A DNA stretch of 26,085 nt from JAPLDP01 sp964628285 (GTDB taxonomy: Bacteria > Bacteroidota > Bacteroidia > Bacteroidales > JAGONC01), in NCBI GenBank assembly GCA_964628285.1, contig CAZVNP010000048.1, positions 1 through 26,085 on the forward strand. Direction: 5' to 3'. This document shows, piece after piece, positions 13,311 through 21,350 of the stretch. The notes under the pieces are model-generated. The model worked only from the letters and a program-made list of their open reading frames with translations. It searched no databases and had not been told where the DNA came from. Within the stretch, counting starts at the first letter, position 1, and the number at the start of each line of letters is the position of its first letter. The position numbers and the translations under genes were made by a program.

Positions 13311-15797
13311 ATCGACGTTGACGATGATCCTGACAGATTTATATTCCCGGGCACATTGGAATTTCTCGATTATTTTTTTCATTTCGTTTTTCATGGCCGA
13401 TGCCGATATGTTCCTGTCGATTTTAACGAGTATTTGTTTGATATAAAGATTTTTCACCCTGGATATGAGAGGGTATTCCGGTCCCAGTATCCTTTTCGGG
13501 AAGCGTTGTCGCAGTTGTCCTGCCAGGACGGCGGCGGCATCATTTAAGACCCTGGGATCGCGGTGCTGAAGCTTTAATAATACCAGGCGGAAAAAAGGGG
13601 GATATCTGAATTTCTGCCGCTGTATGATCTCCTGTTCATACATGGCCAGGTAGTCATTCTCCACGACATTTTTTATCACCGGATGAGTGGGGTTACTTGT
13701 CTGTATGATGACTGTACCGCGTTTTTTCTTTCGTCCCGAGCGGCCGCTGACTTGGGCCATCATTTGAAAACTGCGCTCAAACGACCTGAAATCGGGAAAG
13801 GTGATCATGTTATCGGCGTTGAGGATGCTGACGACACTCACGTTGTCGAAATCGAGTCCTTTTGTCACCATCTGAGTGCCGACAAGAATATCGATGCGGC
13901 CCTTCTCCAGCTCGTTGATGATTTTTTGGTGGGCATAGCGTGTGTGAGTTGTATCGAGGTCCATGCGCGTGATGGCGGCACCGGGAAAGAAAACGGCCAG
14001 TTCTTCTTCCACCTTCTCCGTGCCGAAGCCCTTCATGCGCAGGCGTGTGTTCTGGCAAAGCGGGCACCTGTCGGGTACTCTCATGGTATACCCGCAATAA
14101 TGACAGCGGAGGTGGTTGCTTTTTTTATGATAGATCAGGGTGACGTCGCAGTTCTTGCATTGCGGCACCCAATTACAGGTGTCGCATTCGATGCGTAGTG
14201 AGAAACCTCGTCTGTTCTGGAAGAGGATGGCCTGTTCATGGTCTGCCAGCGCCTGCTGAAGCTGATCCAGCAGGGTCTGGGAGAAGATCGATTTCATCTG
14301 TCGTTTCCGGCCTTCAGCCTTGATGTCTACTACTTTGATCTCTGGAAGCTGAATGCCGCCATAGCGTTCTGTCATTTCGATGAGGCCATAACGGCCGCTC
14401 CTGGCGTTATAATAACTTTCTATGGAGGGTGTGGCCGATCCGAGGACTGTTTTGGCGCCATGCAGCCGGGCCAGATAGAGGGCCGCATCACGGGCATGGT
14501 AACGGGGGGCGGGATCCTGCTGTTTATATGAAGAGTCGTGTTCTTCGTCGACAATGACCAGGCCCAGGTTATCAAACGGCAGGAACAGGGCCGAACGGGC
14601 ACCCAGAATGACCTGATAGGTCTGTGATGCCGGCCGCTCAAGGCCATTCCTGATAACTGCCTGCCATATCTCCACCCTTTCATTCTCATTGTAACGTGAA
14701 TGATATACGCCTATCCTGTTGCCGAAATATTTTCTTAACCTGTTGATGATCTGTGTTGTCAGGGCTATTTCGGGGAGGAGGTACAGCACCTGTTTGCCGG
14801 CCGTGAGGTATTCCTGTATCAGCTTGATGTAGATCTCGGTCTTACCGCTGGAGGTGATGCCATGGAGCAGGGCCACCTCTTTTTCTTTAAACACATCATG
14901 AATGCTCTCGAAGGCTTGTTGCTGGTGGGCTGTCAGGACGATTGAGCCGGGTGTCATCAGGGCTTCCGAAGCCTCGATCCGGCTGGTCTGTCTTTCCACC
15001 AGTTCGAAGACACCTTTTTTTACGAGGGCGTCAAGTTGCACATGCGATGCTTTCACGCTTTTTAGCAGCTCGGAGCGCCGCAGCTCATCGACTTTCGGCT
15101 TTGCCTGCGAGGTGAGATGGATAAATGATAACAGCAGTTCCAGCTGTTTATGGGCTCTTTTTTCCAGTTCATCCATGACCGCGTGAAGACTGTCGCTGTC
15201 GTGATATTTTTCCGAAAGACGAATGCCGATCTCAACCCGGGGGCGATAGGTGTCGATCAATTCTTCCCTGATGCTGATCACCTGTTTCTCGGTGAGCGTT
15301 TTGATCAGGGGGATGACCTTACCTTGCCCGACGATTCTGGCAACGTCGGTCATGGTCAGCTCGGGCTGGTTTTGCAGGGCGAGGGCGATGAGGTATTCTT
15401 TCTCGTTCAGCGAGGATATGTCACCGTCAAATAAGGCGTTGATAACCACTTTTGACTCACTTGACAGCTTGAGTGCCGAGGGCAGGCTGGCGTTCATGAC
15501 TTCTCCAGTGGTGGTCATGTAATAAGAGGCCATCCATTCCCAGAAAGCCATTTGCCTTGTATTGACCACCGGCCATGCATCGATGATGGATTTCACTGTT
15601 TTTGTGGGGTAATCGACCGGTGGTTGCTCGTGCACAGCGTGTATCAGTGCGGTATAGATCCTGGATTTGCCGAATTGCACGACGACTCTTTTTCCAGGCC
15701 AAACCTCATCATTCAATTCAGGGGGGACGGCATATGTGAAATACCCGTGCACAGGCAGGGGCAGAACGACATCAACAAAACGGGTTACGTTATCCAT
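13302..15797 (-). CDS. priA: Primosomal protein N' (replication restart helicase PriA)
   Basis: The 831-residue product is a complete PriA, a 3'-to-5' superfamily-2 DNA helicase that reloads the replisome at stalled forks. It shows the N-terminal DNA-binding domain (VDVVLPLPVHGYFTYAVP), Walker A GITSSGKTE (~residue 313), the DEEH box IVDEEHDSSYKQQDPAPRYHARD (~415), GSATPSIESY, a zinc module of paired cysteines between about 536 and 582, and the helicase C-terminal GTQMVTKGLDFDNV and VSGRSGR motifs. It is about 100 residues longer than E. coli PriA (732), as usual in Bacteroidota. It is the last gene of the minus-strand operon, 17 nt after pfkA. Confidence 0.98.
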   Translation of the reverse strand: MDNVTRFVDVVLPLPVHGYFTYAVPPELNDEVWPGKRVVVQFGKSRIYTALIHAVHEQPPVDYPTKTVKSIIDAWPVVNTRQMAFWEWMASYYMTTTGEVMNASLPSALKLSSESKVVINALFDGDISSLNEKEYLIALALQNQPELTMTDVARIVGQGKVIPLIKTLTEKQVISIREELIDTYRPRVEIGIRLSEKYHDSDSLHAVMDELEKRAHKQLELLLSFIHLTSQAKPKVDELRRSELLKSVKASHVQLDALVKKGVFELVERQTSRIEASEALMTPGSIVLTAHQQQAFESIHDVFKEKEVALLHGITSSGKTEIYIKLIQEYLTAGKQVLYLLPEIALTTQIINRLRKYFGNRIGVYHSRYNENERVEIWQAVIRNGLERPASQTYQVILGARSALFLPFDNLGLVIVDEEHDSSYKQQDPAPRYHARDAALYLARLHGAKTVLGSATPSIESYYNARSGRYGLIEMTERYGGIQLPEIKVVDIKAEGRKRQMKSIFSQTLLDQLQQALADHEQAILFQNRRGFSLRIECDTCNWVPQCKNCDVTLIYHKKSNHLRCHYCGYTMRVPDRCPLCQNTRLRMKGFGTEKVEEELAVFFPGAAITRMDLDTTHTRYAHQKIINELEKGRIDILVGTQMVTKGLDFDNVSVVSILNADNMITFPDFRSFERSFQMMAQVSGRSGRKKKRGTVIIQTSNPTHPVIKNVVENDYLAMYEQEIIQRQKFRYPPFFRLVLLKLQHRDPRVLNDAAAVLAGQLRQRFPKRILGPEYPLISRVKNLYIKQILVKIDRNISASAMKNEMKKIIEKFQCAREYKSVRIIVNVDPV

Positions 15798-15814
15798 ATC
15801 CTTCCATTCCAGGA

Positions 15815-16795
15815 TTATAAGGATACGATGCGGGCTATTTCGAGCATATGACGGTCAAGGTCGGGATGTTCTTTTACCGCCTGGTTCAAAGGTGTGTAGA
15901 TGATTTTTTTATCGATCATGCCCACCATGATATCCCTTTCACCATTCAACAGGGCCTGGATGGATTCATATCCCAGGAGGGTGGCCAGTATCCTGTCGTT
16001 GGCCGAGGGATTGCCGCCTCTCTGTATGTGGCCCAGCACGGTGACCCGTGTCTCAAATTCGGGAAACCTGTCTTTGATCTGCTTTGCCACATTGTAAGCG
16101 CCGCCGGCATCATCACCTTCCGCTACGATGATGATCCCTGAGGTTTTATTTTTCTTCCAGTCGTTTTTGAGCATGCGGACCATGTAATCAATATAGGTCT
16201 TTGTCTCTGGCACAAGGATGTATTCCGCTCCTGATGCCAGACCGCTGCGCAGGGCGATGAATCCCGAGTCACGACCCATCACCTCCACAAAGAAAAGACG
16301 GTCGTGGGAGGTGGCTGTGTCCCTGATTTTATCCACGGCCTGGATAACGGTATTGACGGCTGTATCGTGACCAATGGTGAAATCGGTGCCTCTCAGATCG
16401 TTATCAATGGTTCCCGGTAATCCGATGACTGGGAAGTCATATTTTGTACCCAGTTCATGAGCACCACGGAAGGTGCCGTCGCCACCGATCGCGATCAATG
16501 CATCGATCTTTGCCTCCAAGAGATTCTGCCAGGCTTTTTCCATCCCTTCGGCTGTCTTAAACTGTTCACTACGTGCCGTTTTGAGCACGGTACCTCCCTG
16601 GTGTACGATGTTGGAAACCGAATTCCTGTTAAGGAGTTTAAATTCTTTCAGGATGAGTCCGGCATAACCCCTCAGTATGCCTATCACCTCCAGGTTATTG
16701 AACAATGCATTCCTGACGACTGCCCTTATGGCCGCGTTCATACCGGGTGCATCGCCTCCTGACGTCAGCACGCCTATTTTATTGATCCTTCCCAT
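15815..16795 (-). CDS. pfkA: ATP-dependent 6-phosphofructokinase
   Basis: This 326-residue protein is a PfkA-type 6-phosphofructokinase, which phosphorylates fructose-6-phosphate in glycolysis. Motifs: GVLTSGGDAPGMNAAIR (8-24), IGGDGTFRGAHEL (from residue 103), PGTIDNDLRGTDFTIGHDTA (127-146, catalytic Asp in TIDND), MGRDSGFIAL and GHIQRGGNPSANDRI. Glycine after GGD (GGDG) indicates ATP as phosphoryl donor; pyrophosphate-dependent enzymes usually have aspartate there. Length equals classical bacterial Pfk (about 320). It overlaps the 3' end of the methyltransferase gene by 17 nt and is followed by priA, so these genes share a transcript. The call is secure. Confidence 0.97.
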   Translation of the reverse strand: MGRINKIGVLTSGGDAPGMNAAIRAVVRNALFNNLEVIGILRGYAGLILKEFKLLNRNSVSNIVHQGGTVLKTARSEQFKTAEGMEKAWQNLLEAKIDALIAIGGDGTFRGAHELGTKYDFPVIGLPGTIDNDLRGTDFTIGHDTAVNTVIQAVDKIRDTATSHDRLFFVEVMGRDSGFIALRSGLASGAEYILVPETKTYIDYMVRMLKNDWKKNKTSGIIIVAEGDDAGGAYNVAKQIKDRFPEFETRVTVLGHIQRGGNPSANDRILATLLGYESIQALLNGERDIMVGMIDKKIIYTPLNQAVKEHPDLDRHMLEIARIVSL

Positions 16796-17963
16796 ACGTA
16801 TCTTTCTTTAATTTTTTACTGCCCTTATAAAGTTCAAATTTAGCAAATTTGCACTCAAGAGGGCCGTTGAATAGGGTGATTTTTTTCGTGGGCCGCAGTC
16901 CCACGTGCTTCAGTGCCTGTCTGTCGGCGGTGAGCACCCAGGCGGTAAATCCCGCAAAGTTATTCTTGAATGCATCGCCGAGCTGTTTGTAAAAGGAGTC
17001 GATATCCGCAATGCCCAGGCGTTCACCATAGGGGGGATTGGTGATGATGATCCCGTAGCTGCAAGGGGGCCGGAGCGAGGCCGCATCAGCGTTTTCCAGG
17101 CTTATGGTGTCCTGAAGACGGGCATGGGCGATGTTTTGTGCCGCCACACGTATCATGCTGCCTGAGATATCCGATCCGATGATGGGATGATTGAAATGAC
17201 GTTGCCACAGCCAGGCTTCTTTTTTCAGGTTCTCCCAGAGTGTCTTGTCAAAATCGTTCCATTTTTCAAATCCGAAGCTCTTGCGGAATGTGCCCGGTGC
17301 TATGTTCCTGGCGATGAGGGCGGCTTCGATAGGCAGTGTCGCTGAACCGCACATGGGATCGATGAAGCATGAGTCTTTATCCCATGCGCTGAGGCGTATC
17401 ATGCCTGCCGCCAGCACTTCGTTGAGGGGGGCCGGCCCGCTCCTGACACGGTAACCACGCCGGTGCAGCGACACCCCCGAGCTGTCGAGCGACAACGTGC
17501 ACACATCCCTGCTGAGGTGGAGGTTGATCTTTACATCCGGATCACCGGTGCTGACATCCGGACGGCGGCCGTATCTTGTTCTAAAGCGATCGGCGATGGC
17601 GTCTTTGGCTTTTTGTTCGGCATAGTGGGAGTGCGTGACGGCTGATTGATACACCACCGCATCGATGCTGAATGTTTGTCCGACATCAAGGTATCTCCAC
17701 CACTCGATATCCATCACCTGACGGTACAGTTCTTTTTCATTATGAACGGTGAAGGTGGCGATGGGCTTGAGGAGGCGCAGGGCCGTACGGCACCAGAGGT
17801 TGGCCCGGTACAAGAGGGCCTTGTCACCACTGAAACAAACGGCCCGCGAGAGGATTTCGATATCATGGGCCCCGAGCTCCCCGAGTTCGGCAGCCAGGAT
17901 CTCCTCGAGGCCTGCCAGGGTGGTGGCAATCATTTGAGTGGGGGGATGGTGGAGTTCCTTCAT
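16779..17963 (-). CDS. THUMP-domain class I SAM-dependent RNA methyltransferase (RlmL N-half-like)
   Basis: The 394-residue protein has a THUMP RNA-binding region (about 45-160) and a UPF0020/RlmL-type Rossmann methyltransferase domain. The SAM site is DPMCGSATLPIEAAL (202-216) and the catalytic motif is NPPY (309-312, in TNPPYGERLG), characteristic of N2-methylguanine formation. It corresponds to the N-terminal half of E. coli RlmLK, which makes m2G2445 in 23S rRNA; the RlmK half is absent, as usual outside gammaproteobacteria. Substrate is inferred, not shown. The gene follows the thioesterase by 12 nt and overlaps pfkA by 17 nt. Confidence 0.92.
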   Translation of the reverse strand: MKELHHPPTQMIATTLAGLEEILAAELGELGAHDIEILSRAVCFSGDKALLYRANLWCRTALRLLKPIATFTVHNEKELYRQVMDIEWWRYLDVGQTFSIDAVVYQSAVTHSHYAEQKAKDAIADRFRTRYGRRPDVSTGDPDVKINLHLSRDVCTLSLDSSGVSLHRRGYRVRSGPAPLNEVLAAGMIRLSAWDKDSCFIDPMCGSATLPIEAALIARNIAPGTFRKSFGFEKWNDFDKTLWENLKKEAWLWQRHFNHPIIGSDISGSMIRVAAQNIAHARLQDTISLENADAASLRPPCSYGIIITNPPYGERLGIADIDSFYKQLGDAFKNNFAGFTAWVLTADRQALKHVGLRPTKKITLFNGPLECKFAKFELYKGSKKLKKDTYGKDQ

Positions 17964-17975
17964 CAGAAGGTGGTC

Positions 17976-18362
17976 TTATCTTTTAACTTTACTCAGAAAT
18001 TCTTCCGTATTGACGATATAACGGGTATGACTGCCCGAGCCGATCATCCCCTCTTCATCCCATGCCTGGACGGTGAAGAGCAGCTTCCGGCCTTCGGCGG
18101 CGGTAAGGGTGGCACGGCAAGTCACTTTCATGCCCACGGGTGTGGCTTTCAGGTGCCTGATGTCAACGGCTATACCGACGGTTGTAAAACCTTCGGGAAG
18201 GTATTCCACGATGCATTTCTGGGAGGTTTGCTCCATTAACCCGATCATGGCGGGTGTGGCGAAGACCTCCACGAGCCCGGAACCGTACTTCTCGGCTGTG
18301 TCTTTTTCCCGGACAATAAGGCTTCGTTCACCGGTGATACCTGTCGGGATATCAAAAATCAT
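17976..18362 (-). CDS. FlK-like hotdog thioesterase
   Basis: This 128-residue single-domain protein resembles fluoroacetyl-CoA thioesterase FlK and related small acyl-CoA thioesterases. The FlK catalytic triad Thr42/Glu50/His76 aligns with T36 (FATPAMI), E44 (GLMEQTS) and H70 (DIRHLKATPVG), with exactly the same spacings of 8 and 26 residues. FlK itself is specialised for fluoroacetyl-CoA; most homologues without its special lid are general or unknown thioesterases, so resistance to fluoroacetate should not be assumed. It is the first gene of the thioesterase-methyltransferase-pfkA-priA operon on the minus strand and is cytoplasmic (no signal peptide). Confidence 0.9.
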   Translation of the reverse strand: MIFDIPTGITGERSLIVREKDTAEKYGSGLVEVFATPAMIGLMEQTSQKCIVEYLPEGFTTVGIAVDIRHLKATPVGMKVTCRATLTAAEGRKLLFTVQAWDEEGMIGSGSHTRYIVNTEEFLSKVKR

Positions 18363-18370
18363 AGAATTAC

Positions 18371-18440
18371 ATTGTTCAATTGTTCAATGGCTTGATTGTT
18401 AAGAATCTTATTGTTATACTGTTTTATTGTTATATTGTTG
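18371..18440. repeat. ATTGTT-rich short repeat tract upstream of the thioesterase gene
   Basis: Two perfect octamers ATTGTTCA (18371-18386) are followed by spaced ATTGTT words to about 18440 (ATTGTTA, ATTGTTAT, ATTGTTGG). If the promoter box at 18498-18505 is used, the tract lies in the 5' leader of the minus-strand operon. Confidence 0.75.
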
Positions 18441-18497
18441 GGGGTGTTATACCATTTTCCTTTGAGACGGCTTAATCTCTCTGGAGAGTTTTTCGTT

Positions 18498-18505
18498 CAA
18501 AGTTA
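18498..18505 (-). promoter_or_regulatory. Putative -7 box (TAACTTTG) for the thioesterase-priA operon
   Basis: The minus strand reads TAACTTTG, an exact TAnnTTTG match and the same octamer as in front of moeA and of the T9SS gene. It would give a leader of about 130 nt containing the ATTGTT repeats. No -33 TTG was found at the expected distance. Confidence 0.45.
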
Positions 18506-18571
18506 AGCGTATTTGTTAAAAATAGGGGGTCTGGGTGAGATTTATAACTTGTTTATTATCGCCCTTCAGGC

Positions 18572-18623
18572 GACGATATGATTTTTCATTTCCAACATCG
18601 AACGTGGAAAATCGTATCTCGTC
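18572..18623. repeat. Imperfect long hairpin
   Basis: Outer arms GACGATATGATTTT (18572-18585) and AAAATCGTATCTCGTC (18608-18623) are complementary apart from one mismatch and a 2-nt bulge; inner arms TTTCCA (18589-18594) and TGGAAA (18605-18610) pair perfectly around a 10-nt loop. It is not followed by a T-run. Role unknown; it could be a repeat-family member or an mRNA structure. Confidence 0.6.
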
Positions 18624-18651
18624 CAATCATAATATAATTTCCTATCCAATC

Positions 18652-18679
18652 AAAAAACCCCCGATTTTGCGGGGGTTTT
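18652..18679 (-). terminator. Rho-independent terminator of the Cys-rich protein gene
   Basis: AAAACCCCCG (18654-18663) and CGGGGGTTTT (18670-18679) form a perfect 10-bp stem with a 6-nt loop. Read on the minus strand it ends in a run of six T, about 20 nt after the stop of the gene at 18701-19063. The plus-strand T-run is shorter, so the minus direction is favoured. Confidence 0.88.
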
Positions 18680-18700
18680 GATCATGTTTTTCAATGGGAC

Positions 18701-19063
18701 TTATTTTTTGGGTGGTGTTTTTGTTTTGCAGCAACCCGGAGCATGTTGTGGACACCCTGACTTCACCGGATCACATTTGGCTTTCATTGGGCACTCGGGA
18801 GGACATCCGGCAGGTTTGCCTGTTGTCGTTGTCTTTGTCGTGGTTCCCGCAGGGACCGTCGTGGCCGAAGGAGCTGCAGTCGTGGGTGCCGCTGGTGTCA
18901 CGGCTCCTGACCGGGGATCGGCGACTTTCTGAGCGGTTTTATTATCCTGTACCTTGACCGTTTGATCTTTCTTTGTTGCGGATTGAGCCTTAACCTGGCT
19001 GGAATTGAATATCCCGCCTGCCAGAAAAGCCACCAATGTCAGACTGATAACTAATTTCTTCAT
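18701..19063 (-). CDS. Small secreted protein with Pro/Ala/Thr linker and Cys-rich tail
   Basis: The family of this 120-residue protein was not recognised. It has a signal peptide (MKKLVISLTLVAFLAGG..., cleavage probably near residue 27 after VKAQ), a charged segment (31-50), a low-complexity Pro/Ala/Thr linker (about 52-82), and a tail with six cysteines at 87, 91, 97, 104, 111 and 112 (spacing C-x3-C-x5-C-x6-C-x6-CC), plus one histidine. The tail could bind metal or form disulfides in the periplasm. The gene has its own promoter-like box and a strong terminator, so it is monocistronic and probably well expressed. It is transcribed divergently from a two-component system whose sensor domain is also Cys-rich, suggesting but not proving that it is a regulated target. 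Confidence 0.85.
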   Translation of the reverse strand: MKKLVISLTLVAFLAGGIFNSSQVKAQSATKKDQTVKVQDNKTAQKVADPRSGAVTPAAPTTAAPSATTVPAGTTTKTTTTGKPAGCPPECPMKAKCDPVKSGCPQHAPGCCKTKTPPKK

Positions 19064-19112
19064 AATCGTTCAGTTTAAGTTGTTAAAAACTAATTTTGTA
19101 CATTCAACGTTG

Positions 19113-19120
19113 CAAACATA
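19113..19120 (-). promoter_or_regulatory. Putative -7 box (TATGTTTG) for the Cys-rich protein gene
   Basis: The minus strand reads TATGTTTG, matching TAnnTTTG, 49 nt before the ATG at 19063. It lies in the 157-nt divergent region shared with the histidine kinase gene, where a response regulator could act on both promoters. Confidence 0.45.
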
Positions 19121-19188
19121 AGAAAAGATTTGATAACCTGACGAACCATCGGTTGATCAAAAGTGTTAAATATTTGTTAAATACAGGA

Positions 19189-19216
19189 TTGCCGGTTTTC
19201 ATTACCGTTAATTTTA
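19189..19216 (+). promoter_or_regulatory. Weak putative promoter for the histidine kinase gene
   Basis: TTG (19189-19191), 17 nt, then TAATTTTA (19209-19216), which fits TAnnTTTG except for the last base. It ends four bases before the ATG at 19221, so the transcript would have almost no leader. Confidence 0.3.
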
Positions 19217-19220
19217 ATGT

Positions 19221-20531
19221 ATGAAAAAGAAACTCATCATCACCATTATCATCATTGCCTTTCTGTCACTGACCGGTGTCATTGTCATGCAGGTATTCTG
19301 GATCCAGCATGCTTACCGGTTGAAAGAGGAGCAATTTGATCATGGAGTGGAGATCGGGTTAAAAAGTGTGGTAAACCGGTTACTGGCGAGCCACAACGAC
19401 TCTGTCAGCGCCCGTCTGTCAGGGTCTGTACCTGCCTGTATGCGTCAGCCGGCAGGTATCTACGAAGTGATCAACAAGCCCCTGCTGGATTCGCTGATGC
19501 GTGATGAATTCGGTCTTTCCGGTGGAGGACGGCGATACGTCTATGGCATCATACAACCCCAGACGCAAAACTGCATCATGTGTAATGCCCAGGGGCATAC
19601 CGGACAGCTTCTCAGCACGCCCTATACGGCCTCACTGATGTGCATGTGCCGTGCGGGGCAATATTTTCTGGCCATTTATTTCTTCAACGGGAAGGGATTG
19701 TTTATGAGTCATATCTTTCCCTGGTTGGTCCTCTCGATCATTTTTATGACCGTTCTGATCCTTACCTTTTCGTACACGGTTTTATTGTTGTTCCGTCAGA
19801 AGAAGCTTTCGCAGATGAAATCGGATTTTGTGAACAACATGACCCATGAGTTCAAGACTCCCATAGCGACTGTCTCGCTGGCCAGCGAGATGCTTCTGAA
19901 ACCGGAGGTGTACCAGTCGCCGGAGAAAACAAAACGTTACGCCCATATGATCTTTGATGAAAACCTGCGGCTTAAAAACCAGGTGGAGCAGGTGCTGAAT
20001 ATCGCCGTCCTCGACAGGGGCGAATACCAGTTGAAGTTAAAGGAGCTGGATGTGCACAAGACCATTCATTCAATTGTCAGAAGCTATTGTCTGGTCATGA
20101 AAGAAAGCAAAGGCCGGATCAAAATAAACCTCGAAGCCGGTCAGCCTCTTTTACTGGCCGACAGGATACACTTTGTCAATATTATCAATAATGTCTTGGA
20201 CAACGCCAACAAGTACTCTCCTCCTCCTCCTTCCATTACCATCTCAACATACAATGTGAACAATGGCATCGTGATATCTGTTGAGGATAAAGGAATAGGG
20301 ATAAGTGCTGAGAACCAGAAACACATCTTCAGGCGGTTTTACCGGGTACCGACGGGTAACATTCATGATGTAAAGGGTTTTGGGCTAGGTCTGTACTATG
20401 TGAAAACAATGGTGGAGGCCCATGGTGGTTCGGTGAGCCTTAAAAGCGAACCTGGCAAAGGAACACGTTTTGATCTTTATTTTCCATTCAGTCCTAATAC
20501 TGACAAATCAATCAAGGATGATGAAAAATAA
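19221..20531 (+). CDS. Sensor histidine kinase with Cys-containing periplasmic domain
   Basis: The 436-residue kinase has TM1 (about 5-27), a ~135-residue periplasmic sensor region, TM2 (about 167-191) and a HisKA/HATPase core. The phosphoacceptor is H209 (MTHEFKTPI); the N-box is INNVLDNANKYSPPPP (from about 321), G1 is EDKGIGIS and G2 is GFGLGLYYVK. The sensor region contains five cysteines, C73, C118, C121, C141 and C143, in CxxC (CIMC) and CxC (CMC) pairs, an arrangement suited to metal or redox sensing; this is inference. It forms a pair with the overlapping response regulator and is divergent from the Cys-rich secreted protein gene. Confidence 0.96.
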   Translation: MKKKLIITIIIIAFLSLTGVIVMQVFWIQHAYRLKEEQFDHGVEIGLKSVVNRLLASHNDSVSARLSGSVPACMRQPAGIYEVINKPLLDSLMRDEFGLSGGGRRYVYGIIQPQTQNCIMCNAQGHTGQLLSTPYTASLMCMCRAGQYFLAIYFFNGKGLFMSHIFPWLVLSIIFMTVLILTFSYTVLLLFRQKKLSQMKSDFVNNMTHEFKTPIATVSLASEMLLKPEVYQSPEKTKRYAHMIFDENLRLKNQVEQVLNIAVLDRGEYQLKLKELDVHKTIHSIVRSYCLVMKESKGRIKINLEAGQPLLLADRIHFVNIINNVLDNANKYSPPPPSITISTYNVNNGIVISVEDKGIGISAENQKHIFRRFYRVPTGNIHDVKGFGLGLYYVKTMVEAHGGSVSLKSEPGKGTRFDLYFPFSPNTDKSIKDDEK

Positions 20532-21231
20532 AAACAAAGTCCGGATCCTTTTGGTGGAAGATGATCCCAATCTTAATTCCGTTTTAAAAGATTACTTGGA
20601 TGTGCTGGGCTATGAGGCTGTCGTGGCGCGTGACGGTGAAGAGGGTCTGCTGGCCTTCCGCTCACGCCGCATCGACCTGTGCATACTGGATGTGATGATG
20701 CCTAAAAAGGACGGTCTGACGCTGGCCAGAGAGATACGTGAGAAGGATGCCGAGGTGCCGATCATCTTTTTAACTGCCAAGGGATTGAAAGAGGACAGAA
20801 TTGAAGGCTTCAGGGCCGGTTGTGATGATTACATCACCAAACCCTTTATCAGCGAGGAGCTGAACCTGCGTATAGAGGCCATCTTACGGCGTTGTGCCGT
20901 CAGGCACGGCCGGCAGCCCATGACACAGGATGAGACTTTCAACGTGGGGCAGTATATCTTCGATCCTTACAACATGATTCTTACGATAAAAGGCAGTGAT
21001 AAAAAACTTACCCGCAAGGAGGCCGCCCTGCTCAGGCTGTTATGTCTCAACAAAAATAAGTTGCTCACCCGCGAAGATGCCCTGATGAGTGTGTGGGGCA
21101 CCGATGATTATTTCATCGGCCGCAGCATGGATGTTTTCATCACCAAACTCAGGAAACATCTGAAGGACGATCCCAACATCACCATCACCAATGTCCATGG
21201 TAGCGGTTTTAAACTGGAGATCAGGGAATGA
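20521..21231 (+). CDS. OmpR/PhoB-family response regulator
   Basis: The 236-residue regulator has a receiver domain with the acidic pair D14-D15 (LLVEDDPN), phosphoacceptor D57 (CILDVMMPKKDG), T85 and K107 (YITKPF). A winged-helix DNA-binding domain follows (about 135-235) with KLTRKEAALLRLL, LLTREDALMSVWG, and the closing ITNVHGSGFKLE. Starts at 20518 or 20521 are both possible and overlap the kinase gene by 14 or 11 nt; a still longer frame from 20470 would merely read through kinase sequence out of frame and is rejected. It is the cognate partner of the upstream kinase. A target in the shared divergent promoter region is plausible. Confidence 0.96.
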   Translation: MKNKNKVRILLVEDDPNLNSVLKDYLDVLGYEAVVARDGEEGLLAFRSRRIDLCILDVMMPKKDGLTLAREIREKDAEVPIIFLTAKGLKEDRIEGFRAGCDDYITKPFISEELNLRIEAILRRCAVRHGRQPMTQDETFNVGQYIFDPYNMILTIKGSDKKLTRKEAALLRLLCLNKNKLLTREDALMSVWGTDDYFIGRSMDVFITKLRKHLKDDPNITITNVHGSGFKLEIRE

Positions 21232-21350
21232 TCACTATGGCTCTGTGAAGGTTGACATCCTCTTTAATTTTCCCACCTAATACATCGTGTCGAAGCATTT
21301 TATAACTTGCGATCCTTTTAACGGGGATTGTATCATCAAGTTGTTGTTCT

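Larger units (their letters stand above)
18363..18700. other. 338-nt intergenic region, no gene seen
   Basis: No coding frame is credible here. From left to right it contains the ATTGTT repeat tract, the putative promoter box of the minus-strand operon, an imperfect two-tier hairpin (18572-18623), and a strong terminator for the Cys-rich protein gene that lies to the right. Confidence 0.7.

Noticed and set aside
17646..18239. Plus-strand 197-codon frame opposite the methyltransferase and thioesterase genes
   Set aside because: It spans two well-supported minus-strand genes and their junction and has no recognisable features.
17976..18362. Dedicated fluoroacetate resistance gene
   Set aside because: The triad is shared by many general thioesterases of the same fold, and the operon context is housekeeping.
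20470..20520. Earlier start for the response regulator
   Set aside because: It only reads the end of the kinase gene in another frame; the receiver domain begins properly after the ATGs at 20518/20521.
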